In this document: one piece after another, positions 23,159 through 31,909 of the stretch
Layout: the number at the start of each line of letters is the position of its first letter
How positions within the stretch are numbered: the stretch's first letter is position 1
Source: Streptomyces atroolivaceus
Lineage (GTDB): Bacteria; Actinomycetota; Actinomycetes; Streptomycetales; Streptomycetaceae
DNA length: 64,000 nt
Reading direction: 5' to 3'
NCBI RefSeq assembly: GCF_000717025.1
Contig: NZ_JNXG01000015.1
Span: 186,001 to 250,000 of the forward strand
The notes under the pieces: model-generated
Databases searched by the model: none
What the model was told of the DNA's origin: nothing
The model's input: the letters and a program-made list of their open reading frames with translations, nothing else
Made by a program: the position numbers and the translations under genes

Positions 23159-25297
23159 GTGCAGGATCTTCCCGTCGCCTCTGTCGCCGGCACAGGTTCG
23201 GGCACGGAGCTGCTGGACAGCGCCGTCGCCCACGTCGTGCAGGAGACAGGCGCGTCCGTGGCGATGTTGTACCTGCTGCCGCCGGAGGACACCACCCTGC
23301 ACCTGGCCGTGCTCGCGGGGGTGCCCAGCCAGCTGGCCACCCCGTGGGCCCGGGTCCCGCTGTCCGCCCCGGTACCGGTGGCCGACGCCGTGCGTCTGCG
23401 GTGCCTGATCTGGCTCGGCAGCCAGGAGGAGCTTGCGCGCCGCTACCCGCGCCCGGCACTCGTCCTGCCGTACCAGTTCGCTCTGGGTGCCGCCCCGATC
23501 CATACCGGCGGCACGGCCCGGGGCGGGCTCACTCTGCTGTGGCCCGGTTCGCACCCGTCGCAGCTGCCGCCCGACGAGCGTGAGGCCGTCGTCAGGGGCT
23601 GCCACGGCATCGGGATGCTCCTGCAGCAGGCCGAGAGCAGCGGTTACCCGATCGTGCCCGGCGCCCAGCCACGGGTACTGCCCCCGCCGAAGCCGGCCAC
23701 CCCCGACCCCGTGGAGGCCACGGCCATCGCGGAGTTCGTCCGGCGGCTGCCCGGCGGGAGCTGCTCGCTGGCGATCGACGGGACGGTCGTCTTCCTCAAC
23801 GACGCCGCCGCGGCCCTTCTGGGAACCCGGGCCGAGGACGTGATGGGGACGCTGCCCTGGGTTTCTCTCCCCTGGATGAACAACCCGGCGGTGGAGGACC
23901 ACTACCGGGCCGCCGTCATCGGCCGTCAGCAGACGTCCTTCACGGTGCTGCGGCCACCGGACCGGTGGCTGTCCTTCCATCTGTTCCCGAACGCCACCGG
24001 CATCAGTGTCCGGATCGTGCCCACCGTACGGCCCGGGCCCCGCGACGTCCCCGCCCCCGCGCTGCCCACCACCGCCGCCGTTCCCAGCCGTGCCACCGCT
24101 CTCTACCACCTGATGCATCTTGCGGCGTCGCTCACCGAGGCGGTCGGCACCGCGGACGTCATCGAGCTGGCCGGCGACCAGCTGATGTCGGCCTTCCGGA
24201 TACAGACACTCGTGGTCATGACGTCGGTGGAGGGGCGCCTGCGGGTCGAGGGCGGCAGAGGCAGCCATCCGGCGCTCATGGACCGCTTCGACGGCGCCCC
24301 CCTGGTGTCGGCCACACCCGCCGCGCACGTGCTGACGACAGGCATTCCCGACTTCTACCCCACCTTCGGCGATCTGGAGCGGGCCTACCCTTCGGCGGGC
24401 CTGCGCGACGCCGTGGCCGCCTGCGCGTTCCTGCCGCTGATCGTCTCCGGGCGTCCGGTCGGCTCACTGGTCCTCGCCTACGACAGGCCGCACTCCTTCG
24501 AGCCCGAGGAGCGCGCCCTGCTGACGTCGATCGCGGGGCTGCTCGCCCAGGCCCTGGACCGCGCCCGCCTCTACGACACCAAGGACAGGCTCGCGCACAG
24601 CCTGCAGGCCCATCTCCTGCCCCAGAGGCTGCCCGCGATCGCCGGTCTGGACGTGGCGGCCCGCTACCTCCCGTCGACCCGCGGCATGGGCATCGGCGGG
24701 GACTTCTACGACCTGATCCGGCTCGACGAGACCACGGCCGCCGCGGCCATCGGCGACGTGCAGGGCCACAACGAGAACGCCGCCGCGCTCATGGGACAGG
24801 TCCGTACCGCGGTGCACGCCTCCGCGGGGGCCCCGCCGGACGAGGTCCTGGCCCGCACCAACCGGCTGCTCACCGACCTCGACCCCGGCCTGTTCACGAG
24901 CTGCCTCTACGTGCACCTCGACCTCGCCGGACACAGCGCCTGCCTGGCCACCGCGGGCCATCCCGGGCCGCTGATGCGACAGCCCGACGGACAGACCGAC
25001 GTCCTCGAGCTGCCGCCCGGCCTCCTGCTCGGCATCGACCCCGCCTCCCGCTACCCGACGACGCACATCGACATGCCTCCCGGTGCGGCGCTCGCCCTGT
25101 ACACCGACGGGCTCGTGGAGGCGCCGGGCGTGGACTTCGACGACGCCACCGCCGAACTGGCCGCGCATTTCGCCCTGGCCCTGGACCAGGACATGGAGTC
25201 GGTCGCCGACACCCTCGTGCGGTACGCGAATCGGGCCACGCCCGGCACCGACGACATCGCGCTGCTGCTGATCAACGCCCTCCGGCCGGACGGCTGA
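23159..25297 (+). CDS. PAS/GAF-domain PP2C (SpoIIE/RsbU-like) serine phosphatase
   Basis: 712 residues from GTG 23159 with GGGGGA upstream. A longer reading back to 23039 would start almost at the terminator of the previous gene and lacks a site. Order of domains: an N-terminal GAF-like region (~1-165), a PAS-like region (~195-290), a GAF domain (~310-450) and a SpoIIE phosphatase (~475-710) with the metal Asp motif IGGDFYDLIRL, AIGDVQGHN, GHPGPLM and ALYTDGLVEAPG, and the final TDDIALLLI. Such proteins dephosphorylate anti-anti-sigma factors to control SigB-like sigma factors. No partner kinase is adjacent. No membrane segment. Confidence 0.92.
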   Translation: MQDLPVASVAGTGSGTELLDSAVAHVVQETGASVAMLYLLPPEDTTLHLAVLAGVPSQLATPWARVPLSAPVPVADAVRLRCLIWLGSQEELARRYPRPALVLPYQFALGAAPIHTGGTARGGLTLLWPGSHPSQLPPDEREAVVRGCHGIGMLLQQAESSGYPIVPGAQPRVLPPPKPATPDPVEATAIAEFVRRLPGGSCSLAIDGTVVFLNDAAAALLGTRAEDVMGTLPWVSLPWMNNPAVEDHYRAAVIGRQQTSFTVLRPPDRWLSFHLFPNATGISVRIVPTVRPGPRDVPAPALPTTAAVPSRATALYHLMHLAASLTEAVGTADVIELAGDQLMSAFRIQTLVVMTSVEGRLRVEGGRGSHPALMDRFDGAPLVSATPAAHVLTTGIPDFYPTFGDLERAYPSAGLRDAVAACAFLPLIVSGRPVGSLVLAYDRPHSFEPEERALLTSIAGLLAQALDRARLYDTKDRLAHSLQAHLLPQRLPAIAGLDVAARYLPSTRGMGIGGDFYDLIRLDETTAAAAIGDVQGHNENAAALMGQVRTAVHASAGAPPDEVLARTNRLLTDLDPGLFTSCLYVHLDLAGHSACLATAGHPGPLMRQPDGQTDVLELPPGLLLGIDPASRYPTTHIDMPPGAALALYTDGLVEAPGVDFDDATAELAAHFALALDQDMESVADTLVRYANRATPGTDDIALLLINALRPDG

Positions 25298-25334
25298 CGA
25301 CGGCCGACGTGCGGTCCCGGGCGGATTACGGCCG

Positions 25335-25364
25335 GGCACCTGCGGAGACTCTGCCGCAGGTGCC
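25335..25364. terminator. terminator between convergent genes
   Basis: GGCACCTGCGG (25335-25345), loop AGACTCTG, CCGCAGGTGCC (25354-25364): perfect 11-bp stem between the phosphatase gene and the leftward GH5 gene. It can serve either strand. Confidence 0.82.
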
Positions 25365-25480
25365 GGGGATGTGGAGCCCTGAGGTGCCGAGGCGGTGGGG
25401 TTCATCGGCACCCCAGGACGTCGCGGGGGTCGTGCGGGGGGGGGCGGGGCGGGCGTGGTGCCGCGGGCACGGGGCGGACT

Positions 25481-26839
25481 TCAGCTGCCGTAGAGGTCGC
25501 CCAGGCTGATGCCGGTGGTGCCGGCAGCGCCGCCGAGCCTGACCTCGTGGTCGAGGCTGACGAACTTGCCGCCCGACTGCCAGAGGGCGGGCTTGAGCAG
25601 GGCGTACTTCGCCTCGTCCCAGGTCGCCCAGTCGTAGCCCAGCAGGCCGCCCGTGTCACCGGAGTTGGGGTTGATGCACCAGAAGGTCTGGTGGATGCCG
25701 TTCTCCACGATCACATCGCGCAGGGCGGTCATCCATTTCTGGTTCGGGCCGTTGTCGAGGTGACCGCCCCATTCACCGATGAACAGCGGTGCGGTGCCGT
25801 CCTTGTGCAGGTAGAGCCAGTTGGGGTCCCAGACGTCGCGCTCCAGCGTGGTGCGGCTCCACTCGCCCTGGAACCAGGGCTGCTGGTGCACCAGAGGTCC
25901 GTAGTCGTGCGGGGAGTAGACCAGCTGGTCCTGCTGGGCTCCGAGATCGACCGGGTGGTCCTTCGCCCCGCGCAGGTTTCCGCCCCACCACATGCCGTGG
26001 TAGTCGGCCGCCGAGGTGGACGACCAGTTCGCGCCGTCTTTGGGGTAGATCTCGATGCCCTCGCACATGACGAGGACCTTGGGGTTGACCGCGAGGATGC
26101 GCTTGCCGGCGGTCTCGCAGGTGTGCTTGAAGTTGTCCTGGTCGGTGGAGCCGTCCCACTTGGCCCGGGGGCTGTCGGACTGCTTGCCGTGCGGCTCGTT
26201 CTTGACGTCCATCGCCACGAGCGTGTCGTCCGCCTTGTAGCGGGCGGTCACCCACTCCCAGGCGGAGTAGAACTGCTCGGTGGTGATGGCGCCCTTCCAC
26301 CACACGGGGTGCACGTGGCCGGAGTTGTCGGCCTCCGCGCTGTGCACGTCGAGCATCACCTTGATGCCGTACTTCTCCGCCACGCCGAGGAACGCGTCGA
26401 AGACACCCAGGGTCGTCTTCCCCTGGAGCTCCGGGTTGGCCCAGGTGTTGACCGCGCTGGAGACCGCCGCCTGACCGTTCTTCCACTCCAGGAGGAGCTG
26501 GGTCGAGATGGGAACGCGGACGATGTTGATGCCGCGCTCCGCCATCTGCCGTGTGATCGTGTCCAGGTTCGCGGACCACAGCCCATGGAAGACGCGCTCG
26601 GTGGCGTTGAAGCCGAACCAGTTGGCGCCCGTCAGCCAGACCTGGTTGCCCTGCTCGTCGACGATCCGGTTGCCCTCGGTGTGCAGCCAGTCCGTGCCGG
26701 TGCCGGCAGCGGGCAGGGCCGCCTCACCGGCCTGTGCCGACTGCGCGGCGACCGGGCCGGACAGTGTCATCAGCAGTGCGGTCGCGGTCACGGCGGCGCC
26801 GAGCGCCGCAGCCAGCCGTTTTCTCGTCCATGGCTTCAT
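25481..26839 (-). CDS. secreted GH5 endoglucanase (cellulase)
   Basis: 452 residues from ATG 26839 (AAAGG upstream; the longer reading to 26908 runs through the operator). Residues ~1-40 are a signal peptide (MKPWTRKRLAAALGA, end at VAAQSAQA). The catalytic domain has the GH5 marks: WLTGANWFGFNATERV, INIVRVPISTQLLLEWKNG, the acid/base Glu in MDVKNEPHG, HDYGPLV and the nucleophile Glu in LFIGEWGG. No cellulose-binding domain follows. It cuts beta-1,4-glucan outside the cell. Control by cellobiose is shown by a perfect CebR box just past its predicted transcript start. Confidence 0.93.
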   Translation of the reverse strand: MKPWTRKRLAAALGAAVTATALLMTLSGPVAAQSAQAGEAALPAAGTGTDWLHTEGNRIVDEQGNQVWLTGANWFGFNATERVFHGLWSANLDTITRQMAERGINIVRVPISTQLLLEWKNGQAAVSSAVNTWANPELQGKTTLGVFDAFLGVAEKYGIKVMLDVHSAEADNSGHVHPVWWKGAITTEQFYSAWEWVTARYKADDTLVAMDVKNEPHGKQSDSPRAKWDGSTDQDNFKHTCETAGKRILAVNPKVLVMCEGIEIYPKDGANWSSTSAADYHGMWWGGNLRGAKDHPVDLGAQQDQLVYSPHDYGPLVHQQPWFQGEWSRTTLERDVWDPNWLYLHKDGTAPLFIGEWGGHLDNGPNQKWMTALRDVIVENGIHQTFWCINPNSGDTGGLLGYDWATWDEAKYALLKPALWQSGGKFVSLDHEVRLGGAAGTTGISLGDLYGS

Positions 26840-26879
26840 CCGTTGTCGCCTTTCATGGGGGTGGGACGGGCAGCGTGGA

Positions 26880-26893
26880 TGGGAGCGCTCCCA
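26880..26893. promoter_or_regulatory. CebR operator
   Basis: TGGGAGCGCTCCCA, a perfect 14-bp palindrome identical to the known target of the LacI-family cellobiose repressor CebR. It lies 41 bases before the GH5 ATG and only a few bases downstream of the predicted transcript start, a position that blocks transcription. Confidence 0.95.
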
Positions 26894-26906
26894 TTCCCTT
26901 GCCCAC

Positions 26907-26936
26907 ATGAAGCCAGCACGACCGATCGACTGTCAA
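26907..26936 (-). promoter_or_regulatory. predicted GH5 promoter
   Basis: Minus strand TTGACA (26936-26931), 18-base spacer, CTTCAT (26912-26907). The -35 is perfect and the -10 poor. It would start transcripts near 26900, just upstream of the CebR box. Confidence 0.5.
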
Positions 26937-27033
26937 TGGACATGACAATCTTCATTTCTTGAAGGCAGGCCCCCTCCCCCACCGCCCGGTATTCCCACGT
27001 CGAGTCACTTATTTGAGCGATGTAGACGAAATC

Positions 27034-27041
27034 TTGCGCAA
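27034..27041. promoter_or_regulatory. LacI-type half-palindrome, possible operator of GH87 gene
   Basis: TTGCGCAA, an 8-bp palindrome with the central CG typical of LacI-family operators, 80 bases before the GH87 GTG. Its first six bases could also be a -35 (TTGCGC, 17 bases, TACCTG 27057-27062). Short sites occur by chance, so this is tentative. Confidence 0.4.
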
Positions 27042-27121
27042 CACCGTGGACTTCTTTACCTGTGTGCTCCTAGCCTGTGGGGCGTCCGAAGAGCCCCTCG
27101 AGCCGCAAGGACGACCCACAC

Positions 27122-29479
27122 GTGACCCCACCACTCCCTGGCCCACGTCTGCTCGGACGCTCCCTGTCCGCCTCCCTCGCACTCGCACTCGCCGCCGCGG
27201 GCACCGCGGCGGCGGTGGTCCTGGCCGGCGCTCCCCCCGCCCAGGCCGCCGCGGTCCCCGCACCGTCACCCGTCGGGATATCCGGCCGGGGCGCCACCGT
27301 CCCGTTCAAGGAACAGGAAGCCGAGTACGCCGCCACCAACGGCTCGCTGATCGGCCCCGACCGCCTGTACGGCTCGCTGCCGTCCGAGGCGTCGGGCCGG
27401 CAGGCCGTCACGCTCGACGCCACGGGTGAGTACGTCGAGTTCACGCTCACCGCTCCCGCGAACGCCATGACCTTCCGCTACTCGCTGCCGGACGACGCGG
27501 CCGGGACGGGCCGGGACGCCTCCCTCGACCTGCGGGTCGGCGGCTCCTCGCTCAAGAGCGTGCCGGTGACGTCGAAGTACAGCTGGTACTACGGGGGTTA
27601 CCCCTTCAACAACAACCCGGGCGACACCGATCCGCATCACTTCTACGACGAGACCCGGACCATGTTCGGATCCACCCTCGCCGCCGGTACGAAGGTCCGG
27701 CTCCAGGTGACCTCCACGGCCGCGTCACCGTCGTTCACCATCGATCTCGCGGACTTCGAGCAGGTGGGCGCGCCGGTCGGCAAGCCTTCCGGGGCGCTGG
27801 ACGTCGTGAGCGACTTCGGTGCCGACCCGACCGGTGGCACCGACTCCACCGCGAAGATCCAGGCCGCTGTCGATGCCGGCCGCTCCCAGGGAAAGGAGGT
27901 GTACATCCCGCGGGGCACGTTCCAGGTCCGCGACCACATCGTCGTCGACAAGGTGACCCTGCGCGGCGCGGGTCCCTGGTACAGCGTGCTGACGGGACGT
28001 CACCCCACCGACCGGAGCAAGGCGGTCGGGGTCTACGGGAAGTACGCGGCACAGGGCGGCAGCAGCAACGTCACCCTCAGGGACTTCGCCATCATCGGCG
28101 ACATCCGTGAGCGGGTGGACAACGACCAGGTCAACGCCATCGGCGGGGCCATGTCCGACTCCGTGGTCGACAACGTCTGGATGCAGCACACCAAGTGCGG
28201 CGCCTGGATGGACGGCCCGATGAACAACTTCACCATCAGGAACAGCCGGATCCTCGACCAGACCGCGGACGGGGTGAACTTCCACTACGGCGTCACGAAC
28301 TCCACGGTGACCAACACCTTCGTCCGCAACACCGGCGACGACGGTCTGGCCATGTGGGCGGAGAACGTCCCGAACGTGAAGAACAAGTTCACGTTCAACA
28401 CGGTGATCCTTCCGATCCTCGCCAACAACATCGTCACATACGGCGGCAAGGACATCACGATCTCCGACAACGTCATGTCGGACACCGTCACCAACGGCGG
28501 CGGACTGCACATCGCCAACCGCTATCCGGGAGTCAACTCGGGCCAGGGAACGGCCGTCTCGGGAACCCACACCGCAGCGCGCAACACCCTGATCCGGACC
28601 GGGAACAACGACTTCAACTGGCGCTTCGGCGTCGGCGCGATCTGGTTCAGCGGTCTCAACGAACCGATCAGCAACGCGACGATCAACATCACAGACAGCA
28701 AGATCCTGGACAGTTCCTACGCCGCGATCCATCTGATCGAAGGGGCGAGCAACGGACTGCACTTCGACAACATCAAGATCGACGGCGCGGGCACGTACGC
28801 ACTGCAGATCCAGGCCCCGGGCACGGCCTCCTTCGACAAGGTCGTCGCGACGAACATCGCCCAGTCCAACCCGGTCCACAACTGCGTCGGCAGTGGCTTC
28901 CGGATCACGCAGGGCACCGGCAACTCGGGCTGGTACGCGAACCCGCCCGCCTGCACGGGTGTCTGGCCCGACCCGGTGTGGACCAACGGAGGGGTCCCCG
29001 GTGGCGGCGGACCCACGGACCCGACCGATCCCCCGGACCCGACGGACCCGCCCGAGGAGACGGGCAACCTGGCACAAGGGCGCCCGGTCACGGAGACGAG
29101 CCACGCCGATGTGTACGGCGCCGGCAACGCGGTGGACGGCAACGCCGACAGCTACTGGGAGAGCCGTAACAACGCCTTCCCGCAGTCCGTCACCGTGGAC
29201 CTCGGTGCCGCCAAGGCGGTCGAGCGGCTGGTGCTGAAGCTGCCTCCGGCCGCCGCCTGGGCGACGCGCACCCAGACGATCGGTGTGACGGGCAGCACCG
29301 ACAACTCCGCCTACAGCACGCTGAAGGCGCCGGCGGGCTACACCTTCAGCCCGTCGGGCGGTAACACCGCGACGGTGACGCTCACCGGGGCACCCGTCCG
29401 GTATCTGCGCCTCACGTTCACCGCGAACACCGGCTGGCCCGCGGGTCAGCTGTCCGAACTGGAGGCCTACACCCACTGA
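27122..29479 (+). CDS. secreted GH87-like alpha-1,3-glucanase (mycodextranase) with two carbohydrate-binding domains
   Basis: 785 residues from GTG 27122 (AAGGA upstream). A signal peptide covers ~1-45, ending AQAAA. A jelly-roll carbohydrate-binding domain of CBM35/6 type follows (~50-215: YVEFTLTAPANAMTFRYSLP). Then a right-handed beta-helix (~225-620) opens VVSDFGADPTGGTDSTAKIQ and carries the Asp cluster ADGVNFHYGV and NTGDDGLAMW, which matches the catalytic Asp residues of GH87 enzymes. A Pro/Asp/Thr linker (~630-650) leads to a discoidin/CBM32 domain to the end. It probably cuts alpha-1,3-glucan of fungal walls or dental-type glucans. GH87 is my best match; a polygalacturonase-like GH28 is less likely. 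Confidence 0.82.
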   Translation: MTPPLPGPRLLGRSLSASLALALAAAGTAAAVVLAGAPPAQAAAVPAPSPVGISGRGATVPFKEQEAEYAATNGSLIGPDRLYGSLPSEASGRQAVTLDATGEYVEFTLTAPANAMTFRYSLPDDAAGTGRDASLDLRVGGSSLKSVPVTSKYSWYYGGYPFNNNPGDTDPHHFYDETRTMFGSTLAAGTKVRLQVTSTAASPSFTIDLADFEQVGAPVGKPSGALDVVSDFGADPTGGTDSTAKIQAAVDAGRSQGKEVYIPRGTFQVRDHIVVDKVTLRGAGPWYSVLTGRHPTDRSKAVGVYGKYAAQGGSSNVTLRDFAIIGDIRERVDNDQVNAIGGAMSDSVVDNVWMQHTKCGAWMDGPMNNFTIRNSRILDQTADGVNFHYGVTNSTVTNTFVRNTGDDGLAMWAENVPNVKNKFTFNTVILPILANNIVTYGGKDITISDNVMSDTVTNGGGLHIANRYPGVNSGQGTAVSGTHTAARNTLIRTGNNDFNWRFGVGAIWFSGLNEPISNATINITDSKILDSSYAAIHLIEGASNGLHFDNIKIDGAGTYALQIQAPGTASFDKVVATNIAQSNPVHNCVGSGFRITQGTGNSGWYANPPACTGVWPDPVWTNGGVPGGGGPTDPTDPPDPTDPPEETGNLAQGRPVTETSHADVYGAGNAVDGNADSYWESRNNAFPQSVTVDLGAAKAVERLVLKLPPAAAWATRTQTIGVTGSTDNSAYSTLKAPAGYTFSPSGGNTATVTLTGAPVRYLRLTFTANTGWPAGQLSELEAYTH

Positions 29480-29480
29480 C

Positions 29481-29527
29481 CGCACACGGACGGGCCCGGC
29501 CTGCGCGGCCGGGCCCGTCGCTGTGCG
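29481..29527. terminator. bidirectional terminator between GH87 and Liv operons
   Basis: Core GACGGGCCCGGCC (29489-29501), loop TGCGC, GGCCGGGCCCGTC (29507-29519), extended outside by CGCACA/TGTGCG (29481-29486, 29522-29527). One of the most stable hairpins in the window, lying between convergent stops. Confidence 0.92.
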
Positions 29528-29534
29528 GGGAGGG

Positions 29535-30788
29535 TCAGGGCTTGAGCGTGAAGGACTCGGCGGCCGGGGCAACCTCGGCCGGGCGGACCACCTTGAGGCC
29601 GCCGGGGGTCTTGGCGTCCGGCTTCATGACGACGGTCTCCCGGGTGGAGGGCGCCGCCGGGTCGGTGAAGTCGTGCGAGATCCCGAAGTCGGCGCCGAAG
29701 TCCTTGATGGTGAGCAGGGCCTTGCCGACACCCTCACGGGTCAGGTCCTTCGACTCGCAGGCCTTCTTCAGTGCCTCGCCGAAGACGGTCGCGGCGTTGT
29801 ATCCGGCGATGACGCCGTTGTCGAGGCCGTCCTTCGGGTACTTGGCTCCGTAGGCCTTGGAGAGCTTCGCCGGGCCTGCCGCCGCGTCACCGATGGGCAG
29901 GGTGGAGGAGCCGATGTAGTAGTCCTTCTGCAGGGCGGCGCCCGCCTGGGTCGCCAGGAGCTGCGGGGCGTACGCCGAGTTGTTGCCCACGACCGGGACG
30001 TCGAAGCCCGTGGCCGCGGCGACGCCGACCAGGGAGGCCGCCTGACGCGGACCCGCGCTCACGACGACCGCCTTCACGCCGGCCTGCTTGAGCGCGGAGA
30101 CCTGGGCGGTCATGTCGTTGTCGGTCGGCTTGATCTTCTGCTCCACGACGGTGAGGCCGGCTTCCTGAGCCGCGTGCTTCGAGCCGGCCAGGGCGTTCTC
30201 GCCGTAGTCGCCCTCGAAGTACACATGGCCGATCTTGTCGCCCTTGGCGATGCGCTTCTCGTCGAGCAGGAAGTCGATCAGGTTGATCGTCTCGACGTCG
30301 TAGGTGGCGCCGATGACTCGGACGTACTCGGATCCGACGAGGTTCGCCGACCATGCCTGGGGCAGCACGATCCCCTTGTCCTGCCCGTCGATGCGCGACT
30401 CGACGGCGGAGACGAACGGGGAGCCGATGAACTGGGTGAAGCCCAGCACGTCCGGTTCCAGCTCGGTGTAGGCGCCGATCGCCTTCTGCGGGTCGTATCC
30501 GTGGTCACGGACGGTCAGTTCGATCTGCCGGTCGCAGATGCCGCCGGCCTTGTTGGTCTCCTCCACCCAGAGCTGCTGGGCCTGGGTGACGCTCTTGCCC
30601 AGCGAGGCGTACACCCCGGTCATGTCGGTCAGGGCACCGAGGGTGATCTTCGAGTCGGTGACGCCCTCCCCGGTCTTCACACCGTTCTTGTCCGCGGCGC
30701 CGTCGTCGGACGACTTCGCCTTCTCGCTGCATCCCGCGAGGGTGAGGGTGAGAGCCGCGACAACGGCTCCGACAACACGTAGCTTCAT
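29535..30788 (-). CDS. ABC transporter substrate-binding lipoprotein, branched-chain amino acid type
   Basis: 417 residues. The lipoprotein signal is clear: MKLRVVGAVVAALTLTLAGC with the lipid-bearing Cys at ~20. The Leu/Ile/Val-binding type fold then opens ITLGALTDMTGVYASLGK and continues with PVVGNNSAYAPQLLATQAGA. It captures a ligand outside the membrane and delivers it to the LivHM permeases. It is the last of five genes and overlaps livM by 4 bases (ATGA). The true ligand may be an amino acid, amide or urea-like compound. Confidence 0.9.
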   Translation of the reverse strand: MKLRVVGAVVAALTLTLAGCSEKAKSSDDGAADKNGVKTGEGVTDSKITLGALTDMTGVYASLGKSVTQAQQLWVEETNKAGGICDRQIELTVRDHGYDPQKAIGAYTELEPDVLGFTQFIGSPFVSAVESRIDGQDKGIVLPQAWSANLVGSEYVRVIGATYDVETINLIDFLLDEKRIAKGDKIGHVYFEGDYGENALAGSKHAAQEAGLTVVEQKIKPTDNDMTAQVSALKQAGVKAVVVSAGPRQAASLVGVAAATGFDVPVVGNNSAYAPQLLATQAGAALQKDYYIGSSTLPIGDAAAGPAKLSKAYGAKYPKDGLDNGVIAGYNAATVFGEALKKACESKDLTREGVGKALLTIKDFGADFGISHDFTDPAAPSTRETVVMKPDAKTPGGLKVVRPAEVAPAAESFTLKP

Positions 30789-31909
30789 TTCTTCTTCTCC
30801 CCTGGAGTCTTCAGACGCGCAATGCCGCCGGGCAGGAACAGGACGACCGCGACGACCGCGGCGCCGTACAGATAGCGGGACGCCTCGCCCGGTGCGATGC
30901 CGCCCGTACCAGGGGCGGACACCAGGGGGAGGGAGTCGCTGTAGTGGGTGAGCACCTGCGGGAGCAGCGACACGAACGCGGCGCCGATGACGGCCCCCGC
31001 GACGCTGCCCAGCCCGCCGATGACGATCATGGCGAGGTATTCGAGGGACAGGATCATGCCGAAGTACTCGGGCACGGTCCGCTGGAAGACCAGCGCGAGC
31101 AGGACGCCCGCGAGGCCCGCGTACATCGAGGACAGGACGAAGACACCGGCCCTGTACCTGGCCACCGGCACGCCCATGACGCCGGCGGCGATCCGGTGGT
31201 CCCGGATGGCGTTGAGGGCCCGGCCGGGCCTGCCGCGCAGCACCCCGCGGGCGAAGAGCCCGCTGGCGAGCAGGGCGGCCAGTCCCAGGTACCAGAGCTT
31301 CTCGGACGACTGGAAGGGCACGGCGGCGACGACCACCTCGGCGTCGTCGAACGTGAACCCGAAGAGCGAGAGGGGCGGCACCGGGCGGCCGTTGAAGCCG
31401 CCGGTGAGCGAGCCCGCGTTGAACAGCACGTGCTGGCCGATGAAGATCAGCGCGAGCGTGGCGATACCGAGGTAGGCGCCGCTCAGCCGCCCCGCGATGG
31501 GGCTGAAGAGTCCGCCCGCCGCGCCCGCCAGGAGCACGGCCAGGACGGCCGCGAGCCAGGTGGGCAGGCCGAGGCCGGTGAGGGCGTGCCCGTTCTCCGT
31601 GCTGCTCTCCCCGCCGAGGATGCAGTAGCCGTACGCGCCCACCGCGAGGAAGAAGGCGTGCCCCATGGAGAGCTGGCCGGTGGAACCCGTGAGCAGGTTG
31701 AGCCCGATCGCCCCGATCGCGGCGGCCATCGCGAAGAGTCCGGCCTGGAGCCAGAAACGGTCGAGGTAGAACGGGAAGAGGAGGAGCAGGACCGATCCGG
31801 CGAGCCAGAGGTACGGGGCGGGCCGGCGCAGCCGGTCGGTGAACGACGTCCCGGTGGCGGTGGCCCCGGCAGGGGCCGGTGCGACGGCGTCCTTGGTGGC
31901 TTCAGACAC
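30785..31909 (-). CDS. livM: branched-chain amino acid-type ABC permease LivM
   Basis: 374 residues from GTG 31909, overlapping livH by 8 bases. About nine to ten membrane helices; AIGLNLLTGSTGQLSMGHAF is the conserved LivM block, and GRALNAIRDHRIAAGVMGVP is the EAA-like loop that touches the ATPase. The end is charged (TPGEKKK). It pairs with LivH to form the channel. Confidence 0.92.
   Translation of the reverse strand: MSEATKDAVAPAPAGATATGTSFTDRLRRPAPYLWLAGSVLLLLFPFYLDRFWLQAGLFAMAAAIGAIGLNLLTGSTGQLSMGHAFFLAVGAYGYCILGGESSTENGHALTGLGLPTWLAAVLAVLLAGAAGGLFSPIAGRLSGAYLGIATLALIFIGQHVLFNAGSLTGGFNGRPVPPLSLFGFTFDDAEVVVAAVPFQSSEKLWYLGLAALLASGLFARGVLRGRPGRALNAIRDHRIAAGVMGVPVARYRAGVFVLSSMYAGLAGVLLALVFQRTVPEYFGMILSLEYLAMIVIGGLGSVAGAVIGAAFVSLLPQVLTHYSDSLPLVSAPGTGGIAPGEASRYLYGAAVVAVVLFLPGGIARLKTPGEKKK

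Noticed and set aside
25547..26962. Long rightward ORF (~470 codons) antisense to the GH5 gene.
   Set aside because: It is a high-GC shadow of the GH5 reading frame: low-complexity Val/Gly/Asp text, no ribosome site, no domain.
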